Shown one piece after another: positions 42,614 to 51,120 of a DNA stretch of 64,000 nt. Location of the stretch: the NCBI GenBank assembly GCA_047936785.1, contig CP176394.1. One strand, given 5' to 3'. How positions within the stretch are numbered: the first letter of the stretch is position 1; each line of letters opens with the position of its first letter. The translations under genes and the position numbers were made by a program. The notes under the pieces are model-generated. The model ran no database searches. It saw only the letters and a list, made by a program, of their open reading frames with translations, and was not told where the DNA came from. The DNA comes from Acidaminobacterium chupaoyuni. GTDB taxonomy: Bacteria > Bacillota > Clostridia > Oscillospirales > Butyricicoccaceae.

Positions 42614-43777
42614 ATGTCGCAATTGGTTTATGTGGAAAGAAAAGGCTCAGACTGCAATAAATGGGATGGCCAGACCACCATGTTCGGCGAAGAAAACCTG
42701 CACGCCATGTGGGTGGCGGATATGGATTACAAGGTTCCCGCCTGTGTGATGGATGCCATGCGCGCCTATGTGGATTTTGGCGTGATGGGCTATTATAAGA
42801 TCCCCCAGAATTATTATGACAGCTTTATCAACTGGGAAAAAACCTACCATGGCTATGAGGTCAAAAAAGAATGGATGCGCTTTGCGCCGGGCGTTGTGCC
42901 GGCCATCAACTGGATGCTTCAGATGCTGACCCGTGAAAACGACAGCGTCATCACCCTGACCCCGGTTTATTATCCGTTCCTCAACGCCATCAATAACAAT
43001 AAAAGAAAGCTGATCGATTGCGATCTTATCAACGATCACGGCGTTTATTCCATCGATTTTGAAGCGTTTGAAAAGAAGATCGCCGCAAACGATGTGAAAG
43101 CCTTCATTCTCTGTTCGCCCCATAACCCCGTGGCCCGCGTCTGGAAGAAAGAAGAGCTGGCGCGCCTGATGGAAATCTGCCGCAAGCACCATGTTTATGT
43201 CATTTCCGATGAGATCCATCACGACCTCACCTTCGGCGGCCATGTGCATTATCCCACCGCCACTGTGGGCGAATATGATGATATGCTCATCACCGTGACG
43301 GCGGCCACAAAAACCTTCAATCTGGCGGGCTGCCAAAATTCCATCGTGGTGATCCCCGATGAAAAGCTGCGCGGGCTTTGGGATGCTTTCACCACCAATA
43401 TCCGCATCGTCAGCGGCAACGCGCTGGGCTATATCGCGGTGGAAGCCGCCTATAGCAAGGGCAGAGCGTGGTTTGAAGAACTGAAGCAGGTGGTGGAAGG
43501 CAACGCCAAATATGCTTCTGAAACGCTGATGAAGGCGCTGCCCGGTGTGGTGGTATCGCCGCTGGAAGGCACTTATCTGCTGTGGATCGATCTGGGCGCT
43601 TATGTGAAACCCGAAGAGATCAAAGAATTCATGCAGGGCAAATGCAAGCTGGCGCTGGATTACGGCGAATGGTTCGGCGGCGAACGCTTCGGCAGCTTTG
43701 TGCGCATGAACCTGGCCACCAAGCGCGAAAATGTTGAGATCGCGGTCAACCGCATGATCGACGGGCTGAAAAAATAA
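42614..43777 (+). CDS. MalY/PatB family PLP-dependent C-S lyase/aminotransferase
   Basis: The 387-residue fold-type I PLP enzyme starts with the MalY/PatB pattern RKGSDCNKWDG and MWVADMDYKVP. It has CSPHNPVARVW near the PLP phosphate site, SDEIHHDLTF with the PLP-contacting Asp, TAATKTFNLAG with the Schiff-base Lys, and a late Arg for carboxylate binding in FVRMNLA. Such enzymes split cystathionine or cysteine conjugates to pyruvate, ammonia and a thiol. Some are aminotransferases. It releases the kind of enamine that RidA, encoded at 13.6 kb, detoxifies. GAAGGAGG precedes the ATG. Confidence 0.93.
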   Translation: MSQLVYVERKGSDCNKWDGQTTMFGEENLHAMWVADMDYKVPACVMDAMRAYVDFGVMGYYKIPQNYYDSFINWEKTYHGYEVKKEWMRFAPGVVPAINWMLQMLTRENDSVITLTPVYYPFLNAINNNKRKLIDCDLINDHGVYSIDFEAFEKKIAANDVKAFILCSPHNPVARVWKKEELARLMEICRKHHVYVISDEIHHDLTFGGHVHYPTATVGEYDDMLITVTAATKTFNLAGCQNSIVVIPDEKLRGLWDAFTTNIRIVSGNALGYIAVEAAYSKGRAWFEELKQVVEGNAKYASETLMKALPGVVVSPLEGTYLLWIDLGAYVKPEEIKEFMQGKCKLALDYGEWFGGERFGSFVRMNLATKRENVEIAVNRMIDGLKK

Positions 43778-43802
43778 TCTTCCACCGGCCGGTGGTTCAA
43801 AG

Positions 43803-43837
43803 GGCGGAAAAGCATCAAACTGCTTTTCCGCCTTTTT
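43803..43837 (+). terminator. Terminator after the MalY/PatB-type gene
   Basis: Perfect stem GGCGGAAAAGCA (43803-43814) with TGCTTTTCCGCC (43821-43832), followed by TTTTT. Confidence 0.92.
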
Positions 43838-43894
43838 CTGCCTCCTTGCGCGGCGGCCGAAGCGGAAAATTTTTGACTTTTCTGAAAAAAGGTG

Positions 43895-43925
43895 TTGACT
43901 CTCACGCTGCGTCATAGTATATGCT
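43895..43925 (+). promoter_or_regulatory. MerR-type promoter with 19-base spacer and operator dyad
   Basis: TTGACT (43895-43900) and TATGCT (43920-43925) are 19 bases apart, the long spacing typical of MerR-family promoters. The spacer region carries the imperfect dyad ACTCTCACG-CTG-CGTCATAGT (7 of 9 pairs). It lies directly before the MerR gene, which suggests autoregulation. Confidence 0.7.
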
Positions 43926-43950
43926 AAAGATCGGAAGGGAAGTGGAAACC

Positions 43951-44724
43951 ATGGCTCAGGAAAAAACCGTGGCCCAGGTGGCCAAACTCTGCGGCATCAG
44001 CGTGCGCACGCTGCATTATTATGATGAGATCGGGCTGCTTCGCCCCGGGCGGGTGAATCAGGCGGGGTTCCGCGGCTATGGCGAAGAAGAAATTTTGCGT
44101 TTGCAGCAGATCCTGCTGCTGCGCGAGATGGAATTTCCGCTCAAGCAGATCGCCCGGATCTTGCAATCGCCTTCTTATGAAGAAGAAACGGCGCTGAAAC
44201 AGCAGGAAGCCCTGCTGATGCTCAAGCGCCAACGGCTCGATCGCATCCTGGAATTGGTGCGAAAGCGTTTGAAAGGAGAACCGATCATGGATCTGAAAGC
44301 CTTTGACGGCAGTGAACTCAAGCGGGCGCAGGAGCGCTATGCCCAAGAGACCCGCGAAAAATATGGAAACACCGAGGCTTATCGCCAAAGCATCCGGCGG
44401 ATGGAACACAACGATGACGCCGGCTGGCAGGCCATGGGCGAGGGGATGAAAGAAATTTTCTCGGCTTTGGCGGCTTGCCGCGAAGAAGGCCCCGAAAGCC
44501 CCCGCGCCCGGCAGCTGGTGGAACGCTGGCAGCGCTTCATCACCGAAAATTATTATGACTGCACCGATGAAATCCTGGCGGGTCTGGGGCAGATGTATGT
44601 GGCGGATGAACGCTTCACCCGCAATATCGACAGCGTGGCCCCCGGCCTTGCCGCGTTTTTCAGCAAAGCCATTGAAAGTTACTGCGCGGCAAAAAAAGAG
44701 AAGGATCATTCCGAAAAGAGCTGA
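43951..44724 (+). CDS. MerR family transcriptional activator with TipAS ligand-binding domain
   Basis: The 257-residue regulator has an N-terminal MerR winged helix (VAQVAKLCGISVRTLHYYDE then GFRGYGEEEILRLQQI), a dimerisation coiled coil (about 75-110) and a C-terminal TipAS domain (ETREKYGNTEAYRQSIRRM through to ESYCAA). TipAS domains bind thiopeptides or other drug-like ligands and then activate transcription by untwisting a long-spacer promoter. A fitting promoter lies at 43895-43925. Start is ATG 43951, as ATG 43921 overlaps the -10 element. No efflux pump lies beside it, so its other targets are unknown. Confidence 0.93.
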   Translation: MAQEKTVAQVAKLCGISVRTLHYYDEIGLLRPGRVNQAGFRGYGEEEILRLQQILLLREMEFPLKQIARILQSPSYEEETALKQQEALLMLKRQRLDRILELVRKRLKGEPIMDLKAFDGSELKRAQERYAQETREKYGNTEAYRQSIRRMEHNDDAGWQAMGEGMKEIFSALAACREEGPESPRARQLVERWQRFITENYYDCTDEILAGLGQMYVADERFTRNIDSVAPGLAAFFSKAIESYCAAKKEKDHSEKS

Positions 44725-44872
44725 AAGCACAAAGGGTCAGGCAGGCCCGCGCAGCATCGCGCGCAAGGAGATTCGGCCCCGCAGGGGAGATCCGAAAAAA
44801 ACCGTCATGTTCCCCTCCGGGGAACGATTTTGCCCGCCGCGTTTGGCGGCGGGCCTCGCCCCGGCAAAAAGA

Positions 44873-44911
44873 AAAAGCGCCAAAGAAGAAGAGATTCTTT
44901 TTTGGCGCTTC
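44873..44911 (+). terminator. Probable terminator downstream of the MerR gene
   Basis: AAGCGCCAAA pairs with TTTGGCGCTT across an inner GAA/TTC-type stem, followed by CTTT. Confidence 0.7.
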
Positions 44912-45089
44912 TTTCCATTTTATGCAGTCTTTGAAGATGGCGCCGAAAGGCAGCGCCGGCGGCAAAAACCGATGGAGCGCGGCGCTGCCGCTTGGGAAAG
45001 CGTTTGCGGGCTTATCGAAAAAATTATTGAATCAAGCGCAATCAATAGATTTTTTTCAATAAAATATGATAAAAGTCAATAAAAACAGT

Positions 45090-45118
45090 AAGACATTTTG
45101 CGGGAAATATGTTATAAT
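45090..45118 (+). promoter_or_regulatory. Promoter of the hydrogenase operon
   Basis: AAGACA (45090-45095), a 17-base spacer and a perfect TATAAT (45113-45118), about 105 bases before the first ATG. Confidence 0.65.
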
Positions 45119-45224
45119 TTACTTACTCTGCTGAGTCACTGTCTGCGACTCAAGGCATATTGAACATTCATCGGTTCCCTTCCGGATTGATCGAGCAAGA
45201 GAGAGAATATAAGGAGTGAACACA

Positions 45225-47063
45225 ATGAGCAGACTCGATATCAAAACCCCCAGTCATGCGCAAACCGTTGTGGATCAACTGTATCGAAGCATGGAGCAGC
45301 GCATCGCTTCCAGCCCTCCGGGCTTATGCCCGGTCGATCTGGCGCTGAATTTTCTGAACCTCTGCCGCGCCCAGACCTGCGGCAAATGCGTGCCCTGCCG
45401 CATCGGCCTGACCCAGATCGCCAATATGCTTGAAAAGATCCTCGATGGGAAAGCCACCATGCGTGACCTTCACCATCTGGAAGACACCGCCCAAACGGTG
45501 ATGGATACCGCCGATTGCGCCATCGGCACCGAGGCCGCCCGGCTGGTGCTTACGGGGCTGAACGGTTTTCGGGATGATTATGAAGAGCATATCCTTCGCC
45601 ACCGCTGCCTTGGCAACCTGCATAACCCCGTTCCCTGCGTGGCGCTCTGCCCCGCGGGCGTGGATATCCCGGGTTATGTGGCGCTGGTCAGCGAGGGCCG
45701 CTATGCCGACGCTGTGAAGCTTATTCGCAAAGATAACCCCATGCCTCTGGTATGCGGTTATATCTGCGAGCATCCCTGCGAAGCGCGCTGCCGCAGAAGA
45801 ATGGTGGATGACGCGGTGAACATCCGCGCCCTTAAGCGCTATGCGGTGGATCAGGCGGGAGAAGTCGGCCAGCCCGCATGCGCCAAAGCCACCGGTAAAA
45901 AAGTCGCTGTGATCGGCGGCGGCCCCGGCGGTCTTTCGGCCGCTTATTATCTGGCTTTGATGGGCCATGATGTCACCATTTATGATAAGCGTAAACAGCT
46001 GGGCGGCATGCTGCGCTACGGCATTCCCGATTACCGCCTGCCCCGCGTCAAGCTGGATAGTGAAATTGCCTCGATTCTCTCTCTGGGCATCAAGGTTTAT
46101 ACAGATGTGGAAGTCGGAAAAGACATCACCATGGAAGAGCTGAAAAAACAATATGACAGCTTCTATCTTTCCATCGGCGCGCATACCGACAAAAAGACGG
46201 GCATCGAAGGCGAAGACAGCAAGGGCGTCACCTCGGCGGTAGAGCTGCTTCGCGGCATCGGCGACGGCGAAATGCCCGATTTCACCGGCAAAACCATCGT
46301 GGTCATCGGCGGCGGCAATGTGGCCATGGATGTGACCCGCAGCGCCGTTCGTCTGGGCGCCAAAAAGGTTTCCTGCGTTTATCGCCGCCGCCAGGAAGAC
46401 ATGACGGCGCAGCCCGAAGAAGTGGAAGGCGCCATCGCGGAAGGCGCGGAGGTTCTGGCGCTGGAAGCGCCGGTGCGCATCGAAGCCGATGAAAACGGCA
46501 ATGCCTGCGCGCTGTGGACACAGCCCCAGATCATCAGCGAGGTGGATGCCAACGGGCGCCCCGCCCCCAAAGCCGCGGATGTTCCCGCCCGCCGCATTCC
46601 CGCCGATCTGATTATTGTGGCCATCGGCCAGGGCATCGAAAGCCGCGGTTTCGAACAATCGGGCATCAAGATCCAGCGCCGCGGCACACTGCTTGCCAAT
46701 AACAGCACCTCCGTTCCCGATATGGATGGCGTGTTTGCCGGCGGCGATTGTGTCACAGGCCCCGCCACCGTTATCCGCGCCATTGCGGCCGGCAAGGTCG
46801 CCGCCGCGAATATCGATGAATATCTGGGCTTCCATCACGAAATCACCACGGATGTAGAAATGCCCGAGCCCCGTTTCTATGACCTGCATGCCTGCGGCAG
46901 GGTCAACACCACGGAACGCGACGCCAGCGAACGCAAAAACGACTTCATCTGTATCGAATGCGGCATGACGCCGGAAGAAGCGCAGCAGGAATCTTCCCGC
47001 TGCCTGCGGTGCGACCACTTCGGTTACGGAGTCTTTAAGGGAGGACGCGTGGAAAAATGGTAA
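45225..47063 (+). CDS. GltD-like NAD(P)H/FAD oxidoreductase with NuoF-type Fe-S domain, hydrogenase partner
   Basis: The 612-residue flavoprotein begins with a domain like the C-terminal Fe-S part of NuoF/HydB (TCGKCVPCRIGLTQ: Cys 52, 55, 58, and Cys 95). A GltD-type Cys-rich domain follows (about 125-205), then FAD-binding VIGGGPGGLSAAYYL (227-241) and NAD(P)-binding VIGGGNVAMDVTRSA. A C-terminal Cys patch (CIECGMTPEE and CLRC) ends the chain. It probably passes electrons between NAD(P)H and the hydrogenase encoded next, whose ATG overlaps its end by seven bases. The pair fits the glutamate-synthase-linked group of [FeFe] hydrogenases (group A2 in the HydDB scheme). Start ATG 45225 follows AAGGAG. 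Confidence 0.88.
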   Translation: MSRLDIKTPSHAQTVVDQLYRSMEQRIASSPPGLCPVDLALNFLNLCRAQTCGKCVPCRIGLTQIANMLEKILDGKATMRDLHHLEDTAQTVMDTADCAIGTEAARLVLTGLNGFRDDYEEHILRHRCLGNLHNPVPCVALCPAGVDIPGYVALVSEGRYADAVKLIRKDNPMPLVCGYICEHPCEARCRRRMVDDAVNIRALKRYAVDQAGEVGQPACAKATGKKVAVIGGGPGGLSAAYYLALMGHDVTIYDKRKQLGGMLRYGIPDYRLPRVKLDSEIASILSLGIKVYTDVEVGKDITMEELKKQYDSFYLSIGAHTDKKTGIEGEDSKGVTSAVELLRGIGDGEMPDFTGKTIVVIGGGNVAMDVTRSAVRLGAKKVSCVYRRRQEDMTAQPEEVEGAIAEGAEVLALEAPVRIEADENGNACALWTQPQIISEVDANGRPAPKAADVPARRIPADLIIVAIGQGIESRGFEQSGIKIQRRGTLLANNSTSVPDMDGVFAGGDCVTGPATVIRAIAAGKVAAANIDEYLGFHHEITTDVEMPEPRFYDLHACGRVNTTERDASERKNDFICIECGMTPEEAQQESSRCLRCDHFGYGVFKGGRVEKW

Positions 47064-48799
47064 ATGCAATCATCGACAACCGCCCCGTTTGTGTAGAAGA
47101 GGGCACGACCATTCTGGATGCGGCAGAGAGCATCGGCATTCTGATCCCGCATCTGTGTTACCTGAAGGGCCTCAACGAAATCGCCGCCTGCCGCATGTGC
47201 GTGGTGGAAGTGGACGGTTACGAGCGCCTGGTTCCCGCATGCGACAACGATGTGACGGAAGGCATGCAGGTGCATACCAATTCCCGCCGCGTGCGCGAAG
47301 CGCGGCGCACCAACCTGCGCCTGCTGTTATCTCAGCATAACACCTCCTGCACCACCTGCATCCGCAGCCGCAACTGCGAATTGCAGAATCTGGCGGAGGA
47401 TCTCAATATCCATTATCAGCCCTATGCTGTGCAGCCCGAACCTTCGGTGATCGACCTGTCAACCCCGGTCATCCGCGAAGCCGGCAAATGCATCAAATGT
47501 ATGCGCTGCGTGCAGGTCTGCGATAAGATCCAGGATATGCATATCTGGGATATCGCGGGGACCGGTTCCCGCACCACCGTCGATGTTTCCGAAAACAGGC
47601 TGCTGAAAGATACCGATTGCACCTATTGCGGCCAGTGTATCACCCATTGCCCCACCGGCGCGCTGACCGCCCGCGACGAAACTTCTCGCGTGCTGGATGC
47701 GCTGGGCGACCCCGAGATCACCACTGTGGTGCAGGTCGCCCCGGCTGTGCGCGTGGCGTGGGCCGAAGCTTTTGGGCTGGAACCTTCTTTCGCCACACCG
47801 GGCCGCATGGCCGCCGCCCTGCGCAGCATCGGCTTTGATTATGTGTTCGATACCAATTTCTCTGCCGATCTCACCATTATGGAAGAGGGCAGCGAGTTTG
47901 TGGAACGCTTCACCCACCGCGACAGATATGTCTGGCCCATGTTCACTTCCTGCTGCCCGGGCTGGGTGCGGTTCCTCAAATCGCAGTTCCCGTCTTATAC
48001 CGACAATCTTTCCACCGCCAAATCGCCCCAGCAGATGTTCGGCGCCGTGGCAAAGAGCTATTTTGCCGAAAAGATGGGCATTGACCCCCACAAGATGTTT
48101 GTGGTTTCGGTGATGCCCTGCGTATCGAAAAAGCATGAATGCGAGATCCCCACCATGCGGGATGCCTGCGGCGATCAGGATGTGGATGTGGCCATCACCA
48201 CCCGCGAAATGACCCGCATCCTCCGCAGCGAACATATCCGCCCCATGGATCTGAAGGAAGAGCAGTTCGATAACCCGCTGGGTTCCGGTTCGGGCGCGGC
48301 GGTGATCTTCGGCGCCACCGGCGGCGTGATGGATGCTGCGCTGCGCAGCGCCTATTACCTTGTCACCGGCGCGAACCCCGATCCCGATGCCTTCCGTTCC
48401 GTTCGCGGCGACAGGCCCTGGAAAGAATCCGTGTTCTCGATCCCCGGCGCGGGCGATGTGCGCGTGGCTGTTGTCAGCGGGCTGGGCAATGTTCGCAAAC
48501 TGATGGAAGCCGTGGAAAACGGCGAAGTCGCTTATGACTTTGTGGAAGTCATGGCCTGCCCCGGCGGCTGCGCCGGCGGCGGCGGACAGCCTATCCACGA
48601 CGGCAAAGAAATGGCCGCCCTGCGCGGCGATCTTCTGTGGGGGCTGGATGCAAAATCCGTTGTGCGTTTCTCCCACGAAAACCGGGATATTCTGGATCTT
48701 TATCACGATTATCTGGGCAAGCCCCTGGGCGAAAGATCGCATCATCTGCTGCATACCGATCACCATGCGTGGCAGATGCCTTCACAGATGGAAGACTGA
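47057..48799 (+). CDS. hydA: [FeFe] hydrogenase, M3-type catalytic subunit
   Basis: The 580-residue enzyme makes or oxidises H2 in the cytoplasm. Clusters in order: [2Fe-2S] (Cys 34, 45, 48, 62), His-ligated [4Fe-4S] (His 94, Cys 98, 101, 107), two ferredoxin-type [4Fe-4S] (CIKCMRCVQVC and CTYCGQCITHC), then the H-cluster motifs TSCCPGW (297-303), MPCVSKKHE (353-361) and MACPGGCAGGGGQP (about 505). All ligands are present. Its ATG overlaps the GltD-like gene, so electrons from NAD(P)H via that flavoprotein are likely. The maturases HydE, HydF and HydG are not in this window. Confidence 0.96.
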   Translation: MVNAIIDNRPVCVEEGTTILDAAESIGILIPHLCYLKGLNEIAACRMCVVEVDGYERLVPACDNDVTEGMQVHTNSRRVREARRTNLRLLLSQHNTSCTTCIRSRNCELQNLAEDLNIHYQPYAVQPEPSVIDLSTPVIREAGKCIKCMRCVQVCDKIQDMHIWDIAGTGSRTTVDVSENRLLKDTDCTYCGQCITHCPTGALTARDETSRVLDALGDPEITTVVQVAPAVRVAWAEAFGLEPSFATPGRMAAALRSIGFDYVFDTNFSADLTIMEEGSEFVERFTHRDRYVWPMFTSCCPGWVRFLKSQFPSYTDNLSTAKSPQQMFGAVAKSYFAEKMGIDPHKMFVVSVMPCVSKKHECEIPTMRDACGDQDVDVAITTREMTRILRSEHIRPMDLKEEQFDNPLGSGSGAAVIFGATGGVMDAALRSAYYLVTGANPDPDAFRSVRGDRPWKESVFSIPGAGDVRVAVVSGLGNVRKLMEAVENGEVAYDFVEVMACPGGCAGGGGQPIHDGKEMAALRGDLLWGLDAKSVVRFSHENRDILDLYHDYLGKPLGERSHHLLHTDHHAWQMPSQMED

Positions 48800-48812
48800 T
48801 CGATTAAAAAAA

Positions 48813-48848
48813 GGAAACGCGCGAAAATTTTCGCGCGTTTCTTTTTTT
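48813..48848. terminator. Terminator after hydA, usable from both directions
   Basis: A perfect inverted repeat GAAACGCGCGAAAA with its complement (48814-48841), followed by T7 on the plus strand and preceded by an A-rich run. It separates hydA from the convergent GNAT gene. Confidence 0.9.
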
Positions 48849-48889
48849 ATGGGGAAAACAAATCGATTTTCAGCCCCGCCGTTGGGGAA

Positions 48890-49447
48890 TTATCGCTTGA
48901 TCTCTCGGATCATCGAATATTCATTCAACAGGGTTCCGTCTTTCAAACGGATGGCGTTGGGCTTTATGCCCGCGATGCGGAATCCCATTTTTTCATATAA
49001 AGCTCTGGCCCGAGCGTTTCCTTCGACAAAATCAAGCTCGATCTGCATGAGGTTTTCGTTTCCTTCGGCGATGCGGATCAATTCTTCAAAGAATCTTGTT
49101 CCGATGCCCTGATTCCAGAATTCGCGCAGCAAAGCAATGCCAACGCTTGCGCGGTGCCGGGTTTTGAGGTGGCCGCTCCAGGCAATATGGCAGTTGCCGG
49201 CGATCTTTCCATCCACCACACAGAGCAGCATGGCTTCGTTTTCGGATGCGTTGACGCGGTCGAAAAGCTTCTTTTCGTCTTCGGCCGTGTATTTCCCGCA
49301 TTCCTCGGGATAACGCAAAATAAAATCGGTTTCGGCGGCTGAGAGATAGAGATAATCCAGCACGCCTTGAATGTCTTCTTCTTTGGGGCTGCGGATGCAG
49401 GCCTTGCGCCCATCTTTCAGCCGGTATTCAATATCTTCGATAATCAT
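48890..49447 (-). CDS. GNAT family N-acetyltransferase
   Basis: The 185-residue protein has the GNAT fold: RLKDGRKACIRSPKEEDIQG at the start, an acetyl-CoA loop region SVGIALLREFWNQGIGTRFF with the Q/R-x-x-G-x-G/A-type QGIGTR motif, and late strand VEGNARARALYEKMGFRIAG. The RALYEKMGF pattern is like RimI or SpeG-type enzymes, but no substrate can be given. GGAGGGAAATT lies before the ATG. Confidence 0.93.
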   Translation of the reverse strand: MIIEDIEYRLKDGRKACIRSPKEEDIQGVLDYLYLSAAETDFILRYPEECGKYTAEDEKKLFDRVNASENEAMLLCVVDGKIAGNCHIAWSGHLKTRHRASVGIALLREFWNQGIGTRFFEELIRIAEGNENLMQIELDFVEGNARARALYEKMGFRIAGIKPNAIRLKDGTLLNEYSMIREIKR

Positions 49448-49477
49448 AATTTCCCTCCGTTGTGTGATGGCGGTGTT

Positions 49478-50120
49478 TTATTGCGTCACCAGCCGCAGGC
49501 AGATGGCGGCGGCTTCTGCCCGCAAGATGTTGCGGGCCGGGCTGAAGGTTCCGGCTTCATCGTCGCCGTGAAGAACGCCGGCCTTATAAAGCATGTCGAT
49601 TTCCGAGGCATAGGGGTCGGCGGCGGCCACATCCGGCGCGGCGGCATCACGGGTGGCTTTCAGCTCTGATGCGGGCAGCGCATGGGCGAAGATCGCCGTC
49701 GCTTGTGAGGGCAATGAAGCCATAGCCGTCGCCAAGGCTCACGGAAACAACATTGGCGAGGCCCTTCACTTTTGTCGGCTGCTCAATCTTTTCGGGCTGG
49801 CCGGAAATCAGACAGCCGCTCAGGTTGCGGCCCCAGACATAAAGACTGCCGTCGGCAAGAACAGCGGCGGTATTCAGCACACTGTTTGCCGCCGCCGCGT
49901 TGACGCCGGCGGCGAGGTCTACCGCTTTGCCGGGCAGCGCGATCACTTCGCCTGTCCATGCGCGAACCAGCCCCGTTTTGTCGATATAGCATTCTGTTGC
50001 GGCCACATGCCGCCGGCCCACCTGGCCCGTTTCCATGGCAAAGGCGGGCAGACCGCCCACCGCCAGCAGCGCCGATGCGACCAGCAGCGCAATCAGTCTC
50101 TTTGCATTTTTCCGTGTCAT
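49478..50120 (-). pseudogene. Broken RCC1-repeat/SLH surface protein gene
   Basis: Two reading frames make one damaged gene. Frame one (50120 to 49647) has a signal peptide (RLIALLVASALLAVGGLPAF) and the start of an RCC1-like propeller (AAVLADGSLYVWGRNLSG, then GYGFIALTSDGDL), and stops early. Frame two (to 49478) encodes one SLH repeat (DPYASEIDMLYKAGVLHGDD to AEAAAICLRLV) and its stop. Intact relatives carry about seven RCC1 repeats and usually three SLH repeats, so an internal deletion with a frameshift near 49680-49700 is likely. It may still give a short secreted peptide. Confidence 0.8.
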
Positions 50121-50440
50121 AGGCTCACGCCCCCCTGTGTTTGATCGGATGATAGGTCAAGCATAGCACAGGTGTAAATAATTGTCAAAGCCTGGCGGGG
50201 CGGCGCAAATCACCGGCCTTCGGGGGCTGATGAATGAGAGGCAAAGCGGGGATCACGGCAGGCGGCCGGTGAGCCACGCAAGCAAACCAAAAATTGCTGC
50301 GAATGATTTGCCATTCGCAGCAATTCCGGCTTTCTGTGAGCCGTTATCAAAAGGCGGCGGGGGATTCGTTTTGGCGTTTCACGGGGCGGCGCATATTGAA
50401 AATCGGGGGCAGGGCCGCCGCGCGCCGAAGCCGGCAAGGC
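50121..50440. other. Intergenic region downstream of the nitroreductase gene
   Basis: No gene is apparent in 320 bases. The main structure is a perfect 14-bp hairpin (AATTGCTGCGAATG, 50292-50305, with 50312-50325), followed on the minus strand by TTTGG, a likely terminator for the nitroreductase gene. Confidence 0.5.
50288..50325 (-). terminator. Probable terminator of the nitroreductase gene
   Basis: A perfect 14-bp stem with a six-base loop and a short T run on the minus strand, about 115 bases after the stop. Confidence 0.65.
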
Positions 50441-50974
50441 TTAATCACGAAAATCGATGATCTCCTGCGAGGGCTTTCTCTTTTTGGGGCGGGGGGCTTC
50501 ATCGGCGGAATAGCCCACGGCGATCACCAGACGGATGCGTTTTTCTTCGGGCATCTCCAGAAGCTGTTTCAATTTCTTTTCGTTGAACCAGCCCAGAATG
50601 CAGGTGCCAAGCCCCTGCTGCGCCGCCGCCAGAACCAGGTGAGCGGTGGCGATGCCGATATCCATTTGGGCATAATCCTGACTTTTCATTTTTGATGCCA
50701 CGGTGGCGGCCAGCGCGGCTTTTTCTTCGTTGATGATGATAAAGGCCGGCGCCTGCGAAGCAAAACCGTTCATGCCCATTTCCTGAAGGCAGGGCGCCAC
50801 CTTTTTCACAAGCTCGGGATTTGTGACCACGGTGAAATGCCAGGGCTGGCTGTTGCAGGCCGAAGGCGCCAGATGGGCGCATTCCAGACAAGCTTCCAGT
50901 TTTTCGCGCTCCACCGGGCGGGGCAGATAATGGCGGCAGCTTTCACGCAGATGGACCAGCTGAGTCAATTCCAT
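50441..50974 (-). CDS. Nitroreductase family flavoprotein
   Basis: The 177-residue FMN enzyme has the family start (LVHLRESCRHYLPRPVER), the APSACNSQPWHFTVV motif where Ser/Asn/Gln contact FMN, and the late AAAQQGLGTCILGWFNEKKL segment. It resembles short two-electron nitroreductases such as those that reduce nitroaromatics or quinones with NAD(P)H. The natural substrate is unknown. AGGAGG lies before the ATG. It is divergent from the DMT exporter gene. Confidence 0.94.
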   Translation of the reverse strand: MELTQLVHLRESCRHYLPRPVEREKLEACLECAHLAPSACNSQPWHFTVVTNPELVKKVAPCLQEMGMNGFASQAPAFIIINEEKAALAATVASKMKSQDYAQMDIGIATAHLVLAAAQQGLGTCILGWFNEKKLKQLLEMPEEKRIRLVIAVGYSADEAPRPKKRKPSQEIIDFRD

Positions 50975-51120
50975 AAAAAGACCTCCTGATTACGCCAAAG
51001 GCGATAGATTACTTATCAGTATACTAAAACGCGCGGAAATTGCAAGACCTCAGCAGATTCGCCTTGCTTCCCCCTGCTCAATGCGTTAAACTGATACTAT
51101 TCCGAAGCGGAGGTGAGAGA

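Larger units (their letters stand above)
44725..45224. other. Intergenic region between the MerR gene and the hydrogenase operon
   Basis: No gene was found in about 500 bases. It contains GC-rich hairpins (for example GCCCGCCGC/GGCGGCGGGC, about 44832-44854), the terminator at 44873-44911, then an AT-rich stretch with the hydrogenase promoter at 45090-45118. A leader of roughly 100 bases follows; it has an inverted pair GAGTC/GACTC around 45134-45153 but no recognised riboswitch. Confidence 0.5.

Noticed and set aside
45324..47069. 581-codon open frame on the minus strand
   Set aside because: It mirrors the GltD-like gene, which has clear FAD, NAD(P) and Fe-S motifs. The antisense product has no recognisable features.
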